A DNA stretch of 39,631 bases from a bacterium (GCA_003353795.1 PIVY01000021.1:1-39631); one strand, 5' to 3'; positions 1 to 13,924 are shown, numbered from the stretch's first letter. Program-made: numbers and translations. Notes: generated by a model from the letters alone, not told the origin.

Positions 1-108
1 GTAACCGAGTCGAGACGCGCGGAATCCTAGCTAAAGAACTTCCTAAGCCCCACCAACCCGCGGTCGATAACGGGAAAGAACCTCACCCCGCAGCGAGGAC
101 GAGACCGC

Positions 109-3398
<3,290 letters not shown>

Positions 3399-3402
<4 letters not shown>

Positions 3403-4166
3403 GCCTTCCCGTCGCGCTTGAAGCGGTCGCGAAGCTGGGTCGCCGTGAACGTGTTCACGAACTGCCGGCAATCCAGCCCCATTGTCCGCGCGATCTCCAC
3501 ACCCTGCCGGTAGTCGACCAGGCGCGCCGCACGATGCGCATTGGGATTGATGGCCAGCAGCACGCGCAGCTCGGCCGCGAGCCGGCAGTGGGTGCCGTCG
3601 AGGTCGGAGCAGGCGGGGTTGGCGTCCACTTCCAGCACGGTGCCGGTCTCGGCGGCCGCCTTGAGCACCCGCATCATGTCCAGGGGCACGGGCGGCTTGG
3701 TGAGCATATAGCTGCCCACCGGCCGGCTGATCACATCCACGGACGGATGGTGGATCGCCTTCAGGGCCGCGTCGGTGTAGCTCTCCTTGGAGTGACCCTC
3801 GGGCTCGGGCAGCGCGGCGATCACGTAGTCGAGATGTTCGAACACGCCCAGGGGCAGGTCGACCGTGCCGTCGTGGGCGGCATCCACCTCGACGCCGTGC
3901 AGAAAATCGAAATCGGAGAACTCGCGGCGCAGGCCGGAGATCTCCTCGTACTGCACGGCCTCGCCTTCGGCGTCCAGGCCCTCGGGGTGACGCACCGATT
4001 TCAGGTGGTCGGACACGCCCAGGTACTCGAGACCGAGCTCGCGCGCGGTCTCCACCATGCGGCGCAGGGAATGAGCGCCGTCGGCATAGCGGGAGTGGGA
4101 GTGCAGGAGGCCCCGGATGTCGCAGGGGCGGAGCAGATCGTTGCTGGGTTGCAGTTCGCTGGTCAA
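3399..4166 (-). CDS. PHP-domain metal-dependent phosphoesterase
   Basis: A 255-residue stand-alone PHP-family protein, close in style to the PHP domain of PolX polymerases and to histidinol-phosphatase-like enzymes. Metal-binding motifs are visible: HSHSRYADG (His22, His24, Asp29), SDH (Asp53-His54), the acidic HGVEVD motif (Glu93), HHPSVDVI near 140, EVDANP near 180 and a late NPNAH. There is no signal peptide, so it should act in the cytoplasm on a small phosphate ester or nucleic acid end; the substrate cannot be told. The start is TTG at 4166, supported by GAGGA about 8-12 nt upstream; no in-frame ATG fits better. It converges on the kinase gene and shares its stop CTAG. Confidence 0.85.
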
Positions 4167-4294
4167 GGATTTGATCCTCGCGCCTGAAGTCGTCGATCTC
4201 GCGTGACGGTGCGTGGTCCGACATCAAACGCGAGGAACCCCCGCCCCGCAACCCAACGACGCGCGGTTTTCAACCGCACCCTCCCCACACCAAG

Positions 4295-4471
4295 GCGTAC
4301 TAGGCTTCGTGCGGAGGCCCTCACGACGGCGACGGGGCGTTTGCGGGCCCCGAGATCAAGGCGCGAACCGCAGGCGTGGCCGTAGCCACGCCGAGGATTC
4401 GCAACGCCGAGATCGGGTCCCACAGACGCCCCGTCGCCGTCGTGAGGGCCTGCGTACGGAGCCTAGTACGC
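4295..4471. repeat. Long imperfect inverted repeat (177 bp) reaching into the stop codon of the next gene
   Basis: This element takes up most of the 296-bp gap between two minus-strand genes. Each arm is about 85 nt. The outer ends match (GCGTACTAGGCT at 4295-4306 against its complement at 4460-4471). A perfect 26-nt block pairs 4315-4340 with 4426-4451. The centre is GGCGTGGC (4373-4380), four bases, then GCCACGCC (4385-4392). The right arm contains the last two codons and TAG of the zinc-ribbon gene at 4463-4471. The rest of the gap (4167-4294) shows nothing I can name. It could act as a transcription terminator or an RNA duplex; it has no clear U-tract. Confidence 0.85.
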
Positions 4472-4990
4472 TCCCCAGGGCTGCTTGCCCTTGAGCCAGA
4501 AACTGGGCAGCAGGACGCGGAACATGCGGGCGAATCCGCGCGCCTGTTGCACCTGTTCGTCGGTGGCGCCCGACTCGGCGTCCATGGCGTCGCCGAAGAG
4601 TTCGTCGAAGGTCTCGCGAGCGGCTTCACGGCGCGCGCCTTCGCTGGCGAACTGTTCGCGGATGGCGGCAAGCTCGCCGCGGTCCAGGAAGTAGCCGGCG
4701 CAGCTCGGGCAGCTGTCCACCTCGATCTCCCGGCGCACGCTGAAGTGGTGCCGCATCATCACGATGCCGTCGCACTTCGGACAGTTCCGTCGCGCCTGGT
4801 GATCGACCGCCACCTGCGAATCGAAGTCCACGTCCAGGAGGCCTTCGTCCGCGGGCTCGAAGGCCTCGTCGACCTTCTTGAGCTCGAAGTTGTCGAACCA
4901 GAGACCACCACAGCCGCCGCGGCAGACGTCGATGGTGATGTCGCCCATCTGATGGGCGCTGAGCTGATGTCCGCAAGCCGGACAGTTCAC
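4463..4990 (-). CDS. Two zf-TFIIB-type zinc-ribbon domains, protein of unknown function
   Basis: A 175-residue protein with two zf-TFIIB-like zinc ribbons. The first has Cys3, Cys6, Cys23 and Cys27 (CPAC...CRGGC followed by GLWFDNFEL). The second has Cys70, Cys73, Cys94 and Cys97 (CPKC...CPSC followed by GYFLDRGEL). Both show the family signature in which the second Cys pair is followed by W/YF-D-x-x-E-L. A mixed-charge region and a tail ending in WGAY follow. The family is common in bacteria and has no settled function; nucleic-acid or protein binding is assumed. I set the start at GTG 4990 because GGGAGGA lies about 7 nt upstream; a longer reading from GTG 5020 lacks such a site. The last codons form part of the inverted repeat at 4295-4471. 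Confidence 0.8.
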   Translation of the reverse strand: MNCPACGHQLSAHQMGDITIDVCRGGCGGLWFDNFELKKVDEAFEPADEGLLDVDFDSQVAVDHQARRNCPKCDGIVMMRHHFSVRREIEVDSCPSCAGYFLDRGELAAIREQFASEGARREAARETFDELFGDAMDAESGATDEQVQQARGFARMFRVLLPSFWLKGKQPWGAY

Positions 4991-5084
4991 GGGCTTCCTC
5001 CCGGCCAAGGTCAAGGGCACGCGGGTCGCCGACGATGGGCGCCGCCTACCTGGAGTTTATCGGCCGCGGGGGAGGATTCTTGAG

Positions 5085-5435
5085 CTAGACCGACAGGACC
5101 TTGGCGGCGTCCCATTGCGCCGCCTGGATCTGCCGCATGTTGCCGGCCTCGCCGACGGCGAGCTTCTTCTCCAGATCGAAGAATTGCAGGCAGGTGGTGC
5201 AAACGATGAGTTGGACCCCGCGCGCGGCCAGATCACCGAGTTGCTCGAGCACCGGCGAGCCCTCGCAGGCCAGCTTCACGCCCTCGGCGTAGAAGCAGAT
5301 GCGTCCGGGAACGCGGTCCTCGAGATCGAGCAGGTCGAGGTAGCCGCCGGCGAGCAGGAGAGCCAGTTCCGGTTCGGCCTGACCGAGACCGTTGCGGGTA
5401 AAGAGGATCGTCACGCTGCGGTCGGGCTCGGTCAT
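5085..5435 (-). CDS. DsrE-family protein, like the C-terminal domain of YedF
   Basis: A 116-residue DsrE/DsrF-fold protein. The segment EGSPVLEQLGDLAARGV followed by LIVCTTCLQFFDLEKKLAVG and GNM is the typical pattern of the C-terminal half of YedF (sulfurtransferase-like, linked to selenium metabolism), with a CxxC at Cys79/Cys82. The N-terminal TusA-like domain of full YedF is absent, so this is the DsrE half alone. Cysteines at this position in DsrE relatives can carry persulfide, so a cytoplasmic sulfur or selenium carrier role is plausible but not shown. Its ATG overlaps the TGA of the upstream lipoprotein gene by 4 nt (5432-5435), which indicates translational coupling. No selD or selenophosphate gene is in the window. 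Confidence 0.75.
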   Translation of the reverse strand: MTEPDRSVTILFTRNGLGQAEPELALLLAGGYLDLLDLEDRVPGRICFYAEGVKLACEGSPVLEQLGDLAARGVQLIVCTTCLQFFDLEKKLAVGEAGNMRQIQAAQWDAAKVLSV

Positions 5436-6475
5436 GGTCGGTCTCCATCGGGCAGGGGCACGAAAGCCAGCAGGGTGGTGGGGTAGCGGTCGGTCATGAG
5501 CAGGAAACCGCGGTCGCCGAGGCGGACCATGGCTTCCCAGTTACGCGCCGGCAAGTCGGGATCGCGGCGCAGGTCGAGGGGCGCACGGCCGCTGCGCACC
5601 ACACGTTCGCCGTCGAAGCGCAGCTCGAGGAGCTGCTCCACCGGGCCGCGCGGACGATCGGGAGGCGCCAGTACGGACCCCTCGCCGGGGAAGTAGTAGT
5701 TGATCACCCAGAACGTACCGTCGGCGAGGATCGCGCTGGCGTCGGTGATGCGGTACTCCACATGTTCGAGGGGGATCGAGCCGCGGAACTCGAGGTTGCG
5801 GTCGAACACGGTCATGTGGGCGCCGGGATTGACGTTCACGCCGTTGGCCTCGAAGAGCACTCCCACGCGACCGGGTGCGAGCACCAGCGACTCCTGCGAC
5901 ATGTTGGGAATGGAGGTGGGCACCGGGATGGGCGTGATCCGCTCGGTGTCCACGCGCAAGCGCAGCGGCTGGGTCATGGGTTCGAGAATGCCGCGCAGGA
6001 GATAGCCGGTCATACGGCCTTCCACGCTCGCCTCCACCGCCAGGTAGACCGTGTCGCCGTCGGCCGCGGCGGCTTCCAGCCCGTCCCAGCCGGGCAGGCT
6101 GGTCAAGAGATCGGGGGCGTCGAGGATGGCGGGCCGGGGCTCGAGGGGCTCGCGGCGTTCGTTGTCGATCACCGCCTCGATGTCGGCGCGGTCGAGTACG
6201 AACAGGCCCAGCTCGCCGGGCTTTTCGCCGAATTTCTCGGGATGCTGCGGCACGAGCACCAGCAGATCGCCGTACCAGCAGATCGCCGAGATCTCCGCTT
6301 CGGGCGTCGCCGCCGGACCAACCAGAGGCAGGATACGCGGCTCAACCGGAATGGGGGTGAGACCGGCCTTGCCGGCGTCGGCCGGCTCGCGATCGGGCGC
6401 GCACCCGGCCGCGACCAGGGCCACGAGGACCCCGACGAGGATTGCAGAGAAGCGCTGGCCGGCGTGGACGTTCAT
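5432..6475 (-). CDS. Predicted lipoprotein of unknown function
   Basis: A 347-residue exported protein. The N-terminus has a hydrophobic stretch ending in a lipobox, VAAGC with Cys25, so it should be lipidated and anchored facing the periplasm or the cell surface. The body is rich in beta-type segments (ICWYGDLLVLVPQHP, WEAMVRLGDRGFLLMTDRYP) that resemble the repeated blades of a propeller or an esterase-like phytase fold. I do not recognise a named family, and this fold idea is only an impression. It lies 9 nt downstream of the RlmL-like gene and overlaps the DsrE-type gene by 4 nt, so it belongs to the same minus-strand transcription unit. Confidence 0.75.
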   Translation of the reverse strand: MNVHAGQRFSAILVGVLVALVAAGCAPDREPADAGKAGLTPIPVEPRILPLVGPAATPEAEISAICWYGDLLVLVPQHPEKFGEKPGELGLFVLDRADIEAVIDNERREPLEPRPAILDAPDLLTSLPGWDGLEAAAADGDTVYLAVEASVEGRMTGYLLRGILEPMTQPLRLRVDTERITPIPVPTSIPNMSQESLVLAPGRVGVLFEANGVNVNPGAHMTVFDRNLEFRGSIPLEHVEYRITDASAILADGTFWVINYYFPGEGSVLAPPDRPRGPVEQLLELRFDGERVVRSGRAPLDLRRDPDLPARNWEAMVRLGDRGFLLMTDRYPTTLLAFVPLPDGDRP

Positions 6476-6484
6476 GCCATCAGC

Positions 6485-7627
6485 CTAGCGATAGAGTTCG
6501 TACTTCACCAGACGCCCGTCGAGGCCGCCGTTGCGCAGGGGCTTCTTCCAGGCCGGTCGCAATCCGATGCGTTTGAGCAGCTCGACCTTGCCGAAGTAGA
6601 CGAAGGCCTCGCTGCCGTGGCACTTGAACTTGAGCCAGTCGCCCAGCTCCTTGTAGAACCTGTCCAGGTCGCCGCCCGCACCGATGCGGATGCCGTGGGG
6701 CGGATTGCAGACGATGACCGCGTCGTTGAGGCCGGGGTTGTCGCGGAAATCTCGGCGCTCCACGGTGACGCGGTCGCCGCCCGGGAGCTTGCTCAGGTTC
6801 CTGCGGGCGGCCGCCACGGCGCCGGCATCGATGTCGCCGCCGGTGATGACCCCCGGCTCGAGCAGCGTGCGCCGGCTGTCGAGCCCCTTCTTGATCTGCT
6901 TCCAGGCCACGATGTCGAAGTCGGGCAGCTGCATGAATCCGAACTGGCCGCGCAGGGTCTGGGGCGGGGTGCCGGTGGCACGCAGCCAGGCCTCCGCCAG
7001 CAGGGTGCCCGAGCCGCAGCAGGGGTCGTGCAGCGGGCGGTCGCCGGTCCAGCCGGAGTGGGCCAGGATCGCCGCGGCCACCGTCTCCTGCATGGGCGCG
7101 TCCACCGACTGCACGCGGTAGCCGCGCTTGTGGAGCGAACCGCCGGCCAGGTCAACACCCACGGTGACCCAGTCGTGCGACGCGTGCACGCTGAGCCAGA
7201 GGTGGGGCTTGTCGGTGTCGATGTCCGGGCGCTTGCCGGTGGCCTCGCGCAGCTGGTCGCACACCCCGTCCTTCACCTTCATGGTGGCGTAGCGGCTGTC
7301 CTTGAGCTTGGAGTGCGAGACGTTGGCGAACACGGCGAAGGTCTGGCCGGGGCGCAGGAATTCGCGCCAGTCCACCTCGAGCACCTTGCGGTACAGGTAC
7401 TCCGGGTTGTGGCACTTGAAGCGCAGGATCGGCGCGATCACCCGCTGCAGCAGACTGTTGGCGTAGACCACGCGGTAGAGGTCGAGCGGCGCGGCGCGGA
7501 ACTGCACGCCGCGCACGCTCGGCTCCACGTCGCGGCCGCCCAGGTCGCGGATCTCGGCGGCGGCCAGCTCCTCGAGGCCGCCGCCCACCTGGGCGAAGTA
7601 ACGCGGGTCTTCCTGGTAGCGGTACAC
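6485..7627 (-). CDS. THUMP-domain rRNA N2-guanine methyltransferase, RlmL-like
   Basis: A 380-residue class I SAM-dependent RNA methyltransferase. The N-terminal part (about 50-160) fits a THUMP RNA-binding domain. SAM motif I is DPCCGSGT at 201-208, the acidic motif around GGDIDAGA lies near 264-271, and the catalytic motif is NPPHG at 308-312. This arrangement matches the N-terminal (m2G2445) half of E. coli RlmKL, called RlmL or YpsC when alone, so the likely substrate is 23S rRNA. The related tRNA enzyme TrmN/Trm14 is a possible alternative. The start is GTG at 7627, 7 nt downstream of the cyclophilin gene, with only a weak ribosome site, so it is probably expressed by read-through from that gene. 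Confidence 0.85.
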   Translation of the reverse strand: MYRYQEDPRYFAQVGGGLEELAAAEIRDLGGRDVEPSVRGVQFRAAPLDLYRVVYANSLLQRVIAPILRFKCHNPEYLYRKVLEVDWREFLRPGQTFAVFANVSHSKLKDSRYATMKVKDGVCDQLREATGKRPDIDTDKPHLWLSVHASHDWVTVGVDLAGGSLHKRGYRVQSVDAPMQETVAAAILAHSGWTGDRPLHDPCCGSGTLLAEAWLRATGTPPQTLRGQFGFMQLPDFDIVAWKQIKKGLDSRRTLLEPGVITGGDIDAGAVAAARRNLSKLPGGDRVTVERRDFRDNPGLNDAVIVCNPPHGIRIGAGGDLDRFYKELGDWLKFKCHGSEAFVYFGKVELLKRIGLRPAWKKPLRNGGLDGRLVKYELYR

Positions 7628-7634
7628 GCGCGTT

Positions 7635-8165
<531 letters not shown>

Positions 8166-8302
8166 GTCGATGATCCTCTCGCTGGGAAACGGGGTGGGTT
8201 CGTCGGTCCAGCGCAGTCTAGCTGCCGCGGCGGCCATGCGCTACCATGCGCTCGACCCGGCGGAAACTGCCGGCCGGATTCCTCTTTCGCGGAGATATCG
8301 CC

Positions 8303-9388
8303 ATGACGCGCGAAAACGTCACACGACTCGTGCTCGTCCTGCTGGTCGTGTTCATCTCGTTCGTGTTCGTGAGCATGATCCGGAGCATGGTCATGGCCCT
8401 GTTCCTGGCCGGAATCCTGGCCGGACTCACCAACGGCATCTACCAGAGGCTGCTGCGGGTGTTCCGGGGGCGCAAGCCGGCTGCCGCGGTGATCACCGAG
8501 CTCTTTCTCGTGTTCCTGATCATCGTGCCGCTGGGAGGACTGGCCGGGCTGGTCACCGCCCAGGCGCTCAAGGTGGGCAACAACGTGGCGCCGTGGATCC
8601 AGCGGAACCTGGCCGAGCCGGACGATCTGACCCGGATCCTGCAGGGGCTGCCGTTCTACGAGCAGATCGAGCCCTACCGCGACGACCTCCTGCTCAAGGC
8701 AGGCGAGCTGGCCGGCAGCCTCAGCGGCTGGCTGGTGAATGCCCTGAGCAACGCCACCGTGGGCACCGTGCACTTCTTGTTCCTCTTCTTCGTCATGCTC
8801 TACGCGCTCTACTTCTTCCTCACCAACGGTCGCGCCGTGCTGGCCAGGATCCTCTGGTACCTGCCCCTCGAAGACCGTGACGAGCAGCTCATGCTCGGCA
8901 AGTTCCTCTCGGTGACCCGCGCCACCCTCAAGGGCACCCTCCTCATCGGCTTCGTCCAGGGAATGCTCGGCGGCGTCGGATTGGCCGTGGTAGGCGTGGA
9001 CAGCTGGGTGTTCTGGGCAGCGGTGATGATGGTGCTTTCGGTGATTCCCGGCCTGGGAACGGCCCTGGTCTGGGTGCCGGCGGCGATCTGGCTGGCCATG
9101 GCGGGGCGTTGGGGCGCCTGCGTCGGCCTGTCGCTCTACTTCATGCTCATCGTGGGTACGATGGACAATTTCATCCGACCGCGCGTCGTGGGTCGCGATA
9201 CCGAGATGCCCGAATTGCTGGTGTTCCTGAGTACCCTAGGCGGACTGACGCTGTTCGGTGCCGTGGGCTTCGTGGTCGGGCCCATCGTCGGAGCGCTGTT
9301 CGTGACCGTGTGGGAGATCTACGGCGAGGCGTTCAAGGATTTCCTGCCTGCGGTGGGCGGTTCCCTGGCGTCGCGGGACGACGACTGA
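8303..9388 (+). CDS. AI-2E family (PerM/UPF0118) transporter
   Basis: A 361-residue integral membrane protein with about eight hydrophobic segments: two at 7-50, one near 60-80, and a C-terminal block from about 155 to the end. A soluble loop after the third segment contains the helix-rich region typical of the family. Closing motifs such as FIRPRVVGRDTEMPELLVFLS and FGAVGFVVGPIVGALF are diagnostic of the AI-2E exporter family (UPF0118, PerM, YdiK, YhhT). Members have been linked to autoinducer-2 export or to Na+/H+ antiport; substrate cannot be assigned here. The start is ATG 8303 with GGAG at 8291-8294; an upstream ATG at 8246 adds 19 unsupported residues. It ends 1 nt from the convergent TetR gene. 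Confidence 0.92.
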   Translation: MTRENVTRLVLVLLVVFISFVFVSMIRSMVMALFLAGILAGLTNGIYQRLLRVFRGRKPAAAVITELFLVFLIIVPLGGLAGLVTAQALKVGNNVAPWIQRNLAEPDDLTRILQGLPFYEQIEPYRDDLLLKAGELAGSLSGWLVNALSNATVGTVHFLFLFFVMLYALYFFLTNGRAVLARILWYLPLEDRDEQLMLGKFLSVTRATLKGTLLIGFVQGMLGGVGLAVVGVDSWVFWAAVMMVLSVIPGLGTALVWVPAAIWLAMAGRWGACVGLSLYFMLIVGTMDNFIRPRVVGRDTEMPELLVFLSTLGGLTLFGAVGFVVGPIVGALFVTVWEIYGEAFKDFLPAVGGSLASRDDD

Positions 9389-9389
9389 T

Positions 9390-9980
9390 CTATCCGGCCG
9401 CCTGCGCGGCCGGCCGCTCCAGCGCGCTCCAGACCATGGCCGCGACCCCGTCGACGAAGGCGGGGTCGTCGAGGGTCTCCGCGCCGGCGCGAACCTGACT
9501 CGCCACGGCCCGCGAGAACCCCTGGAAGCAGCGGGCCAGAAACTCCGGCGGCAGGTCCCGCAGAACGCCCGTTTCGCCGCCCCGGCGCATCACCTCCATC
9601 AGCACGGGAATCTCGTCCGGATCGTCGGCGGTTGCCGCGGGCGCCAGGTCGGGAGCCAGGCGACAGAGGCGCAGGTACTGGTCCTGGTCGGGGTGGTCCA
9701 CGGCCCAGCGTACGTCGGCCAGGAGGAGGGCGCGAATCTGGCCGACCATCGGCGCCTCGAGGTCGACCGCCTCGGCGAGCAACCGGCGGCGGTTGCCGGC
9801 GATGAGTCGCTGCAGGGCGTCGACCAGCTCGGCCTTGCTGTGGAAATGATGGAACACCGTCCCGCTGGCAACGCCGGCCTCCTGGGCGATGCGCGCCGTG
9901 GACGTGTCATGGAAACCGCGGGTCGTGAAGAGCTGCAAAGCGGCGCCGAGAATGGTCCGGCGGGTCGCGATCTTGCCCAT
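9390..9980 (-). CDS. TetR/AcrR-family transcriptional repressor
   Basis: A 196-residue regulator. Residues about 5-52 form the TetR_N helix-turn-helix, with the typical run ILGAALQLFTTRGFHDTSTA, then IAQEAGVASGTVFHHFHSK. The C-terminal ligand-binding region is divergent, as usual for this family, so the inducer cannot be predicted. The ATG at 9980 follows GGGAGG. A perfect 14-bp palindrome lies about 20 nt before the start (10001-10014) and probably serves autoregulation. The gene is convergent with the AI-2E-type transporter, with a 1-nt gap, so it could control that gene only through a separate site. I see no divergent partner; the next gene, pyk, is transcribed in the same direction upstream. 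Confidence 0.93.
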   Translation of the reverse strand: MGKIATRRTILGAALQLFTTRGFHDTSTARIAQEAGVASGTVFHHFHSKAELVDALQRLIAGNRRRLLAEAVDLEAPMVGQIRALLLADVRWAVDHPDQDQYLRLCRLAPDLAPAATADDPDEIPVLMEVMRRGGETGVLRDLPPEFLARCFQGFSRAVASQVRAGAETLDDPAFVDGVAAMVWSALERPAAQAAG

Positions 9981-10000
9981 GGCGCCTCCCTGCGTCGAGG

Positions 10001-10014
10001 TGACTGATCAGTCA
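10001..10014. promoter_or_regulatory. Probable TetR operator, 14-bp perfect palindrome
   Basis: TGACTGATCAGTCA is a perfect dyad, followed by a further partial copy of the half-site (GTCA at 10015-10018). It lies in the 5' region of the minus-strand TetR gene (ATG at 9980), the position expected for an autoregulatory operator. Binding by that protein is inferred from location and symmetry only. Confidence 0.65.
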
Positions 10015-10123
10015 GTCAGATCATTGACGAGATCCATCTCCTACGTCAACTCATTGTTTTTGCTGGTGGTTCGAACAGCGGTCCGGCGGTGGACCTGGAT
10101 TCCACAGTAATGTATACCGAATA

Positions 10124-11545
<1,422 letters not shown>

Positions 11546-11612
11546 GGCGGACCTTTCGCTGATGCCTCCCTCGTTCTACCACGATCGGCCCCGGTCGGCT
11601 ACGATACCGAAC

Positions 11613-13475
11613 ATGCAGACCTCGCACCGTCACGCCATCATCGTCATCTCGGTCGCCGTCCTCGCGCGCGCGATCTATCTCTGGCAATCCTCGACCGGTC
11701 CCTTCTTCGCCGAACCCCTCGTCGACGCTCGTACCTACCACGACCTCGCCCACGCCCTCGCCGAGAACGGCACCTTCGACGACCACTTCCTCTGGCAGGC
11801 GCCGTTCTTCCCACTCGCCCTGGCCGGACTCTACAAGGTGGTGGGCGTCTCGGTGGCCGCCGCGCGGGTGGCCGGCGCAGGGATCGGCGTGCTCACCGTG
11901 ATGGCGACATGGCAACTGGGTCGCCGACTGCTGGGACCACGCGGCGGTCTCGCGGCCGGTCTGGCCACCGCTCTCAATGGCGTGCTCATCTTCTTCGAGA
12001 CCGAACTGCTGGCCACGGGTCTGACCACGCTCTGGCTGGTGACCATGGTGGCGCTGCTCATCGAACTGGCGGCACGACCACGCACGGGCGTGGCCGTCGC
12101 CCTGGGCCTGGTGGGGGCGCTCGCCCTCCTGACCCGCACGTTGCTGCTGCCTCCGTTGCTGGTGGGCCTGGTGTGGGTGGCCTGGCGTCTGGCGCGTGGC
12201 GACGACGGTTCGTGGCGCCGCGCGTTGCGTCCGCTGGTGCTCGTCGCCGGCGGATTCCTATTCGTCGTGGGTCCGTTCGCCATGGTGGCTCAACGCCACA
12301 CCGGCCACGTGGGGCTGGTCCCGCCGTCGGGCGCCATCAACCTCTACCTGGGCAACAACCCCGACTTCCCGGCGACCCTCGGCATCCGGCCGGGACTACC
12401 CTGGGAAGCGCTGGTAGCCGCGCCGGTGGCCCACACCGGGGTCAATGATCCCTGGGTGAGCGCCGGCTGGTACCGCGATCGCGTACGCCGATTCGTGACC
12501 GACAGTCCGGGCGCCTGGCTCGGCGGGCTGGGTCGGAAAGTCCTGCACCTGACCAGTTCCCGCGAGCTGCCCCGCAACGTGGATCTCTACCTGCATCGAC
12601 CGTGGTCGTCATGGCTGAGTGGCTCGGTCTGGACCTGGGGACGGTTCGGCTTCCCCGCCGGCCTCCTGTTGCCCCTGGGCGTGGTAGGTCTGGTGGTGTC
12701 TCGGCGCCGACTCACGAGCGTCCTGCCGCTCGTCATGGGCGTCTACGCCGTGGGCCTGGTGCTGGTGTTCACCGCCGCGCGGTATCGGGCGCCACTGCTG
12801 CCGTTGCTCGCGATCGCGGCCGTGGGCGCGGTAATGGCCGTGATGGCGGAGCCGAGCCGGCGGCGACGCATCGTCACGGTGGCCGGAGTGCTGGCGCTGA
12901 TCCTGATGGGTACGGTTCCGGGGCCGCTCGCCCAGGAGTCCATCGACCTCGAGGCCGAACTCTGGCACGGCGTGGGGTTCAATCAGCTCCGGCGCGGCGA
13001 AACACGGGCAGCCACCGAGAGCTTCCGTCGCGCAGTGGCGTCCCGCGACGACTACCCCGAGGCCTGGAATCGCCTCGGCGTGTCCCTGGCGCGCCAGGAC
13101 AGCTTCGCGGCGAGTATTCCCTGCTTCGAACGCGCCCTGGCCCTGGCGCCCGACTACCCCGATCCGCCGGGCAACCTGGACCTCGCCCGCACGCGCGCCG
13201 CGCAGCAGAGTTTCGAACGGGCACGGCGATTGGAAGGGGAGGAGCGCGATCACGAGGCGGTGGTCGCCTTGCGCGAGGCGCTGGCATTCACTCCGGAGTG
13301 GCCCGAGGCCCAGAGCCGTCTCGCCTGGATCCTGGCCACCACGTCGCAGATGGACCTGCGCGACGGCGCCGAGGCCCTGGCCCTGGCACGCGCGGCCCTC
13401 GCCGGTCATGGCGAGGATCACCCGTGGCTGCTGGAGGTGCTGGCGGCGGCCGAGAAGCAGGCCGCCGCCGAATAG
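11613..13475 (+). CDS. GT39-like membrane glycosyltransferase with C-terminal TPR repeats
   Basis: A 620-residue protein with two parts. Residues 1 to about 435 are an integral membrane region with about ten hydrophobic segments in the style of the PMT_2/GT39 lipid-linked-sugar glycosyltransferases. An Asp in the first large loop (VDARTYHD) is in the position of the catalytic Asp of that superfamily, and a periplasmic loop NLYLGNNPDFP follows. Residues about 456-600 carry two to three tetratricopeptide repeats (RGETRAATESFRRAV, AWNRLGVSLARQDSFAASIP), facing outside if the topology is as usual. The donor and acceptor are unknown. I chose ATG 11613; the ribosome site is weak, and the longer reading would run back into pyk. 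Confidence 0.85.
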   Translation: MQTSHRHAIIVISVAVLARAIYLWQSSTGPFFAEPLVDARTYHDLAHALAENGTFDDHFLWQAPFFPLALAGLYKVVGVSVAAARVAGAGIGVLTVMATWQLGRRLLGPRGGLAAGLATALNGVLIFFETELLATGLTTLWLVTMVALLIELAARPRTGVAVALGLVGALALLTRTLLLPPLLVGLVWVAWRLARGDDGSWRRALRPLVLVAGGFLFVVGPFAMVAQRHTGHVGLVPPSGAINLYLGNNPDFPATLGIRPGLPWEALVAAPVAHTGVNDPWVSAGWYRDRVRRFVTDSPGAWLGGLGRKVLHLTSSRELPRNVDLYLHRPWSSWLSGSVWTWGRFGFPAGLLLPLGVVGLVVSRRRLTSVLPLVMGVYAVGLVLVFTAARYRAPLLPLLAIAAVGAVMAVMAEPSRRRRIVTVAGVLALILMGTVPGPLAQESIDLEAELWHGVGFNQLRRGETRAATESFRRAVASRDDYPEAWNRLGVSLARQDSFAASIPCFERALALAPDYPDPPGNLDLARTRAAQQSFERARRLEGEERDHEAVVALREALAFTPEWPEAQSRLAWILATTSQMDLRDGAEALALARAALAGHGEDHPWLLEVLAAAEKQAAAE

Positions 13476-13509
13476 CCGTCCGTGTCCGACCGCCGGAACG
13501 AGGACGCGC

Positions 13510-13893
13510 CTAGACCGACTCTTCCACCTGTTCGGCGAGCTTCAACTGCGGCAGCAGCGTGATGTCGAACACCCGCTTGTGCTGCTGGCGCACCAGGCGG
13601 ATCTCCTCGGCGCAGCGACGCAATCCGGCCAGGAGCACGGTGATCTGGAACCCCCCGTACGCATAACCGAAGTTGCGCAGGTTGTGCATGCCGGCGACGA
13701 GATGCTGCTCGGCGCGGTCGGCCTCGCCGGCCAGGAGCCAGCGGAAGCCCTCGCAGGCCTCGCCCAGCCCGAGCCAGAAGACCTCGTCGCGACCCTCGGC
13801 CTGCAAGAGGCCCTCGGACGCCTGGGCGGCGGCCCGGGAGAAGTCACGACGGTTGAAGTGGGTCACCAGAATGGCCAGGTTGCGATCTTCCAT
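13510..13893 (-). CDS. Small helical protein, DUF309-like
   Basis: A 127-residue protein with a mostly helical pattern. The segment HFNRRDFSRAAAQASEGLLQA followed by FWLGLGEACEGFRWLLAGE and HLVAGMHNLRNF resembles DUF309, a small domain of paired helices with a conserved HxxxxFxxAHE-like start; here the AHE-type residues are not preserved, so the assignment is tentative. There is no signal peptide or membrane segment. ATG 13893 has GGAGGA 6 nt upstream and is preferred over a start at 13956, which would overlap the def gene. The gene follows def by 31 nt on the same strand and converges on the GT39-TPR gene. Confidence 0.65.
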   Translation of the reverse strand: MEDRNLAILVTHFNRRDFSRAAAQASEGLLQAEGRDEVFWLGLGEACEGFRWLLAGEADRAEQHLVAGMHNLRNFGYAYGGFQITVLLAGLRRCAEEIRLVRQQHKRVFDITLLPQLKLAEQVEESV

Positions 13894-13924
13894 GGACGTC
13901 CTCCAGTCGGCCTGAGGCGGCCGG

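Noticed and set aside
22-30. GAATCCTAG near the left edge also occurs at the end of the inverted repeat at 20264-20357.
   Set aside because: Nine bases are too few to claim a repeat family, and no partner arm is visible in the window.
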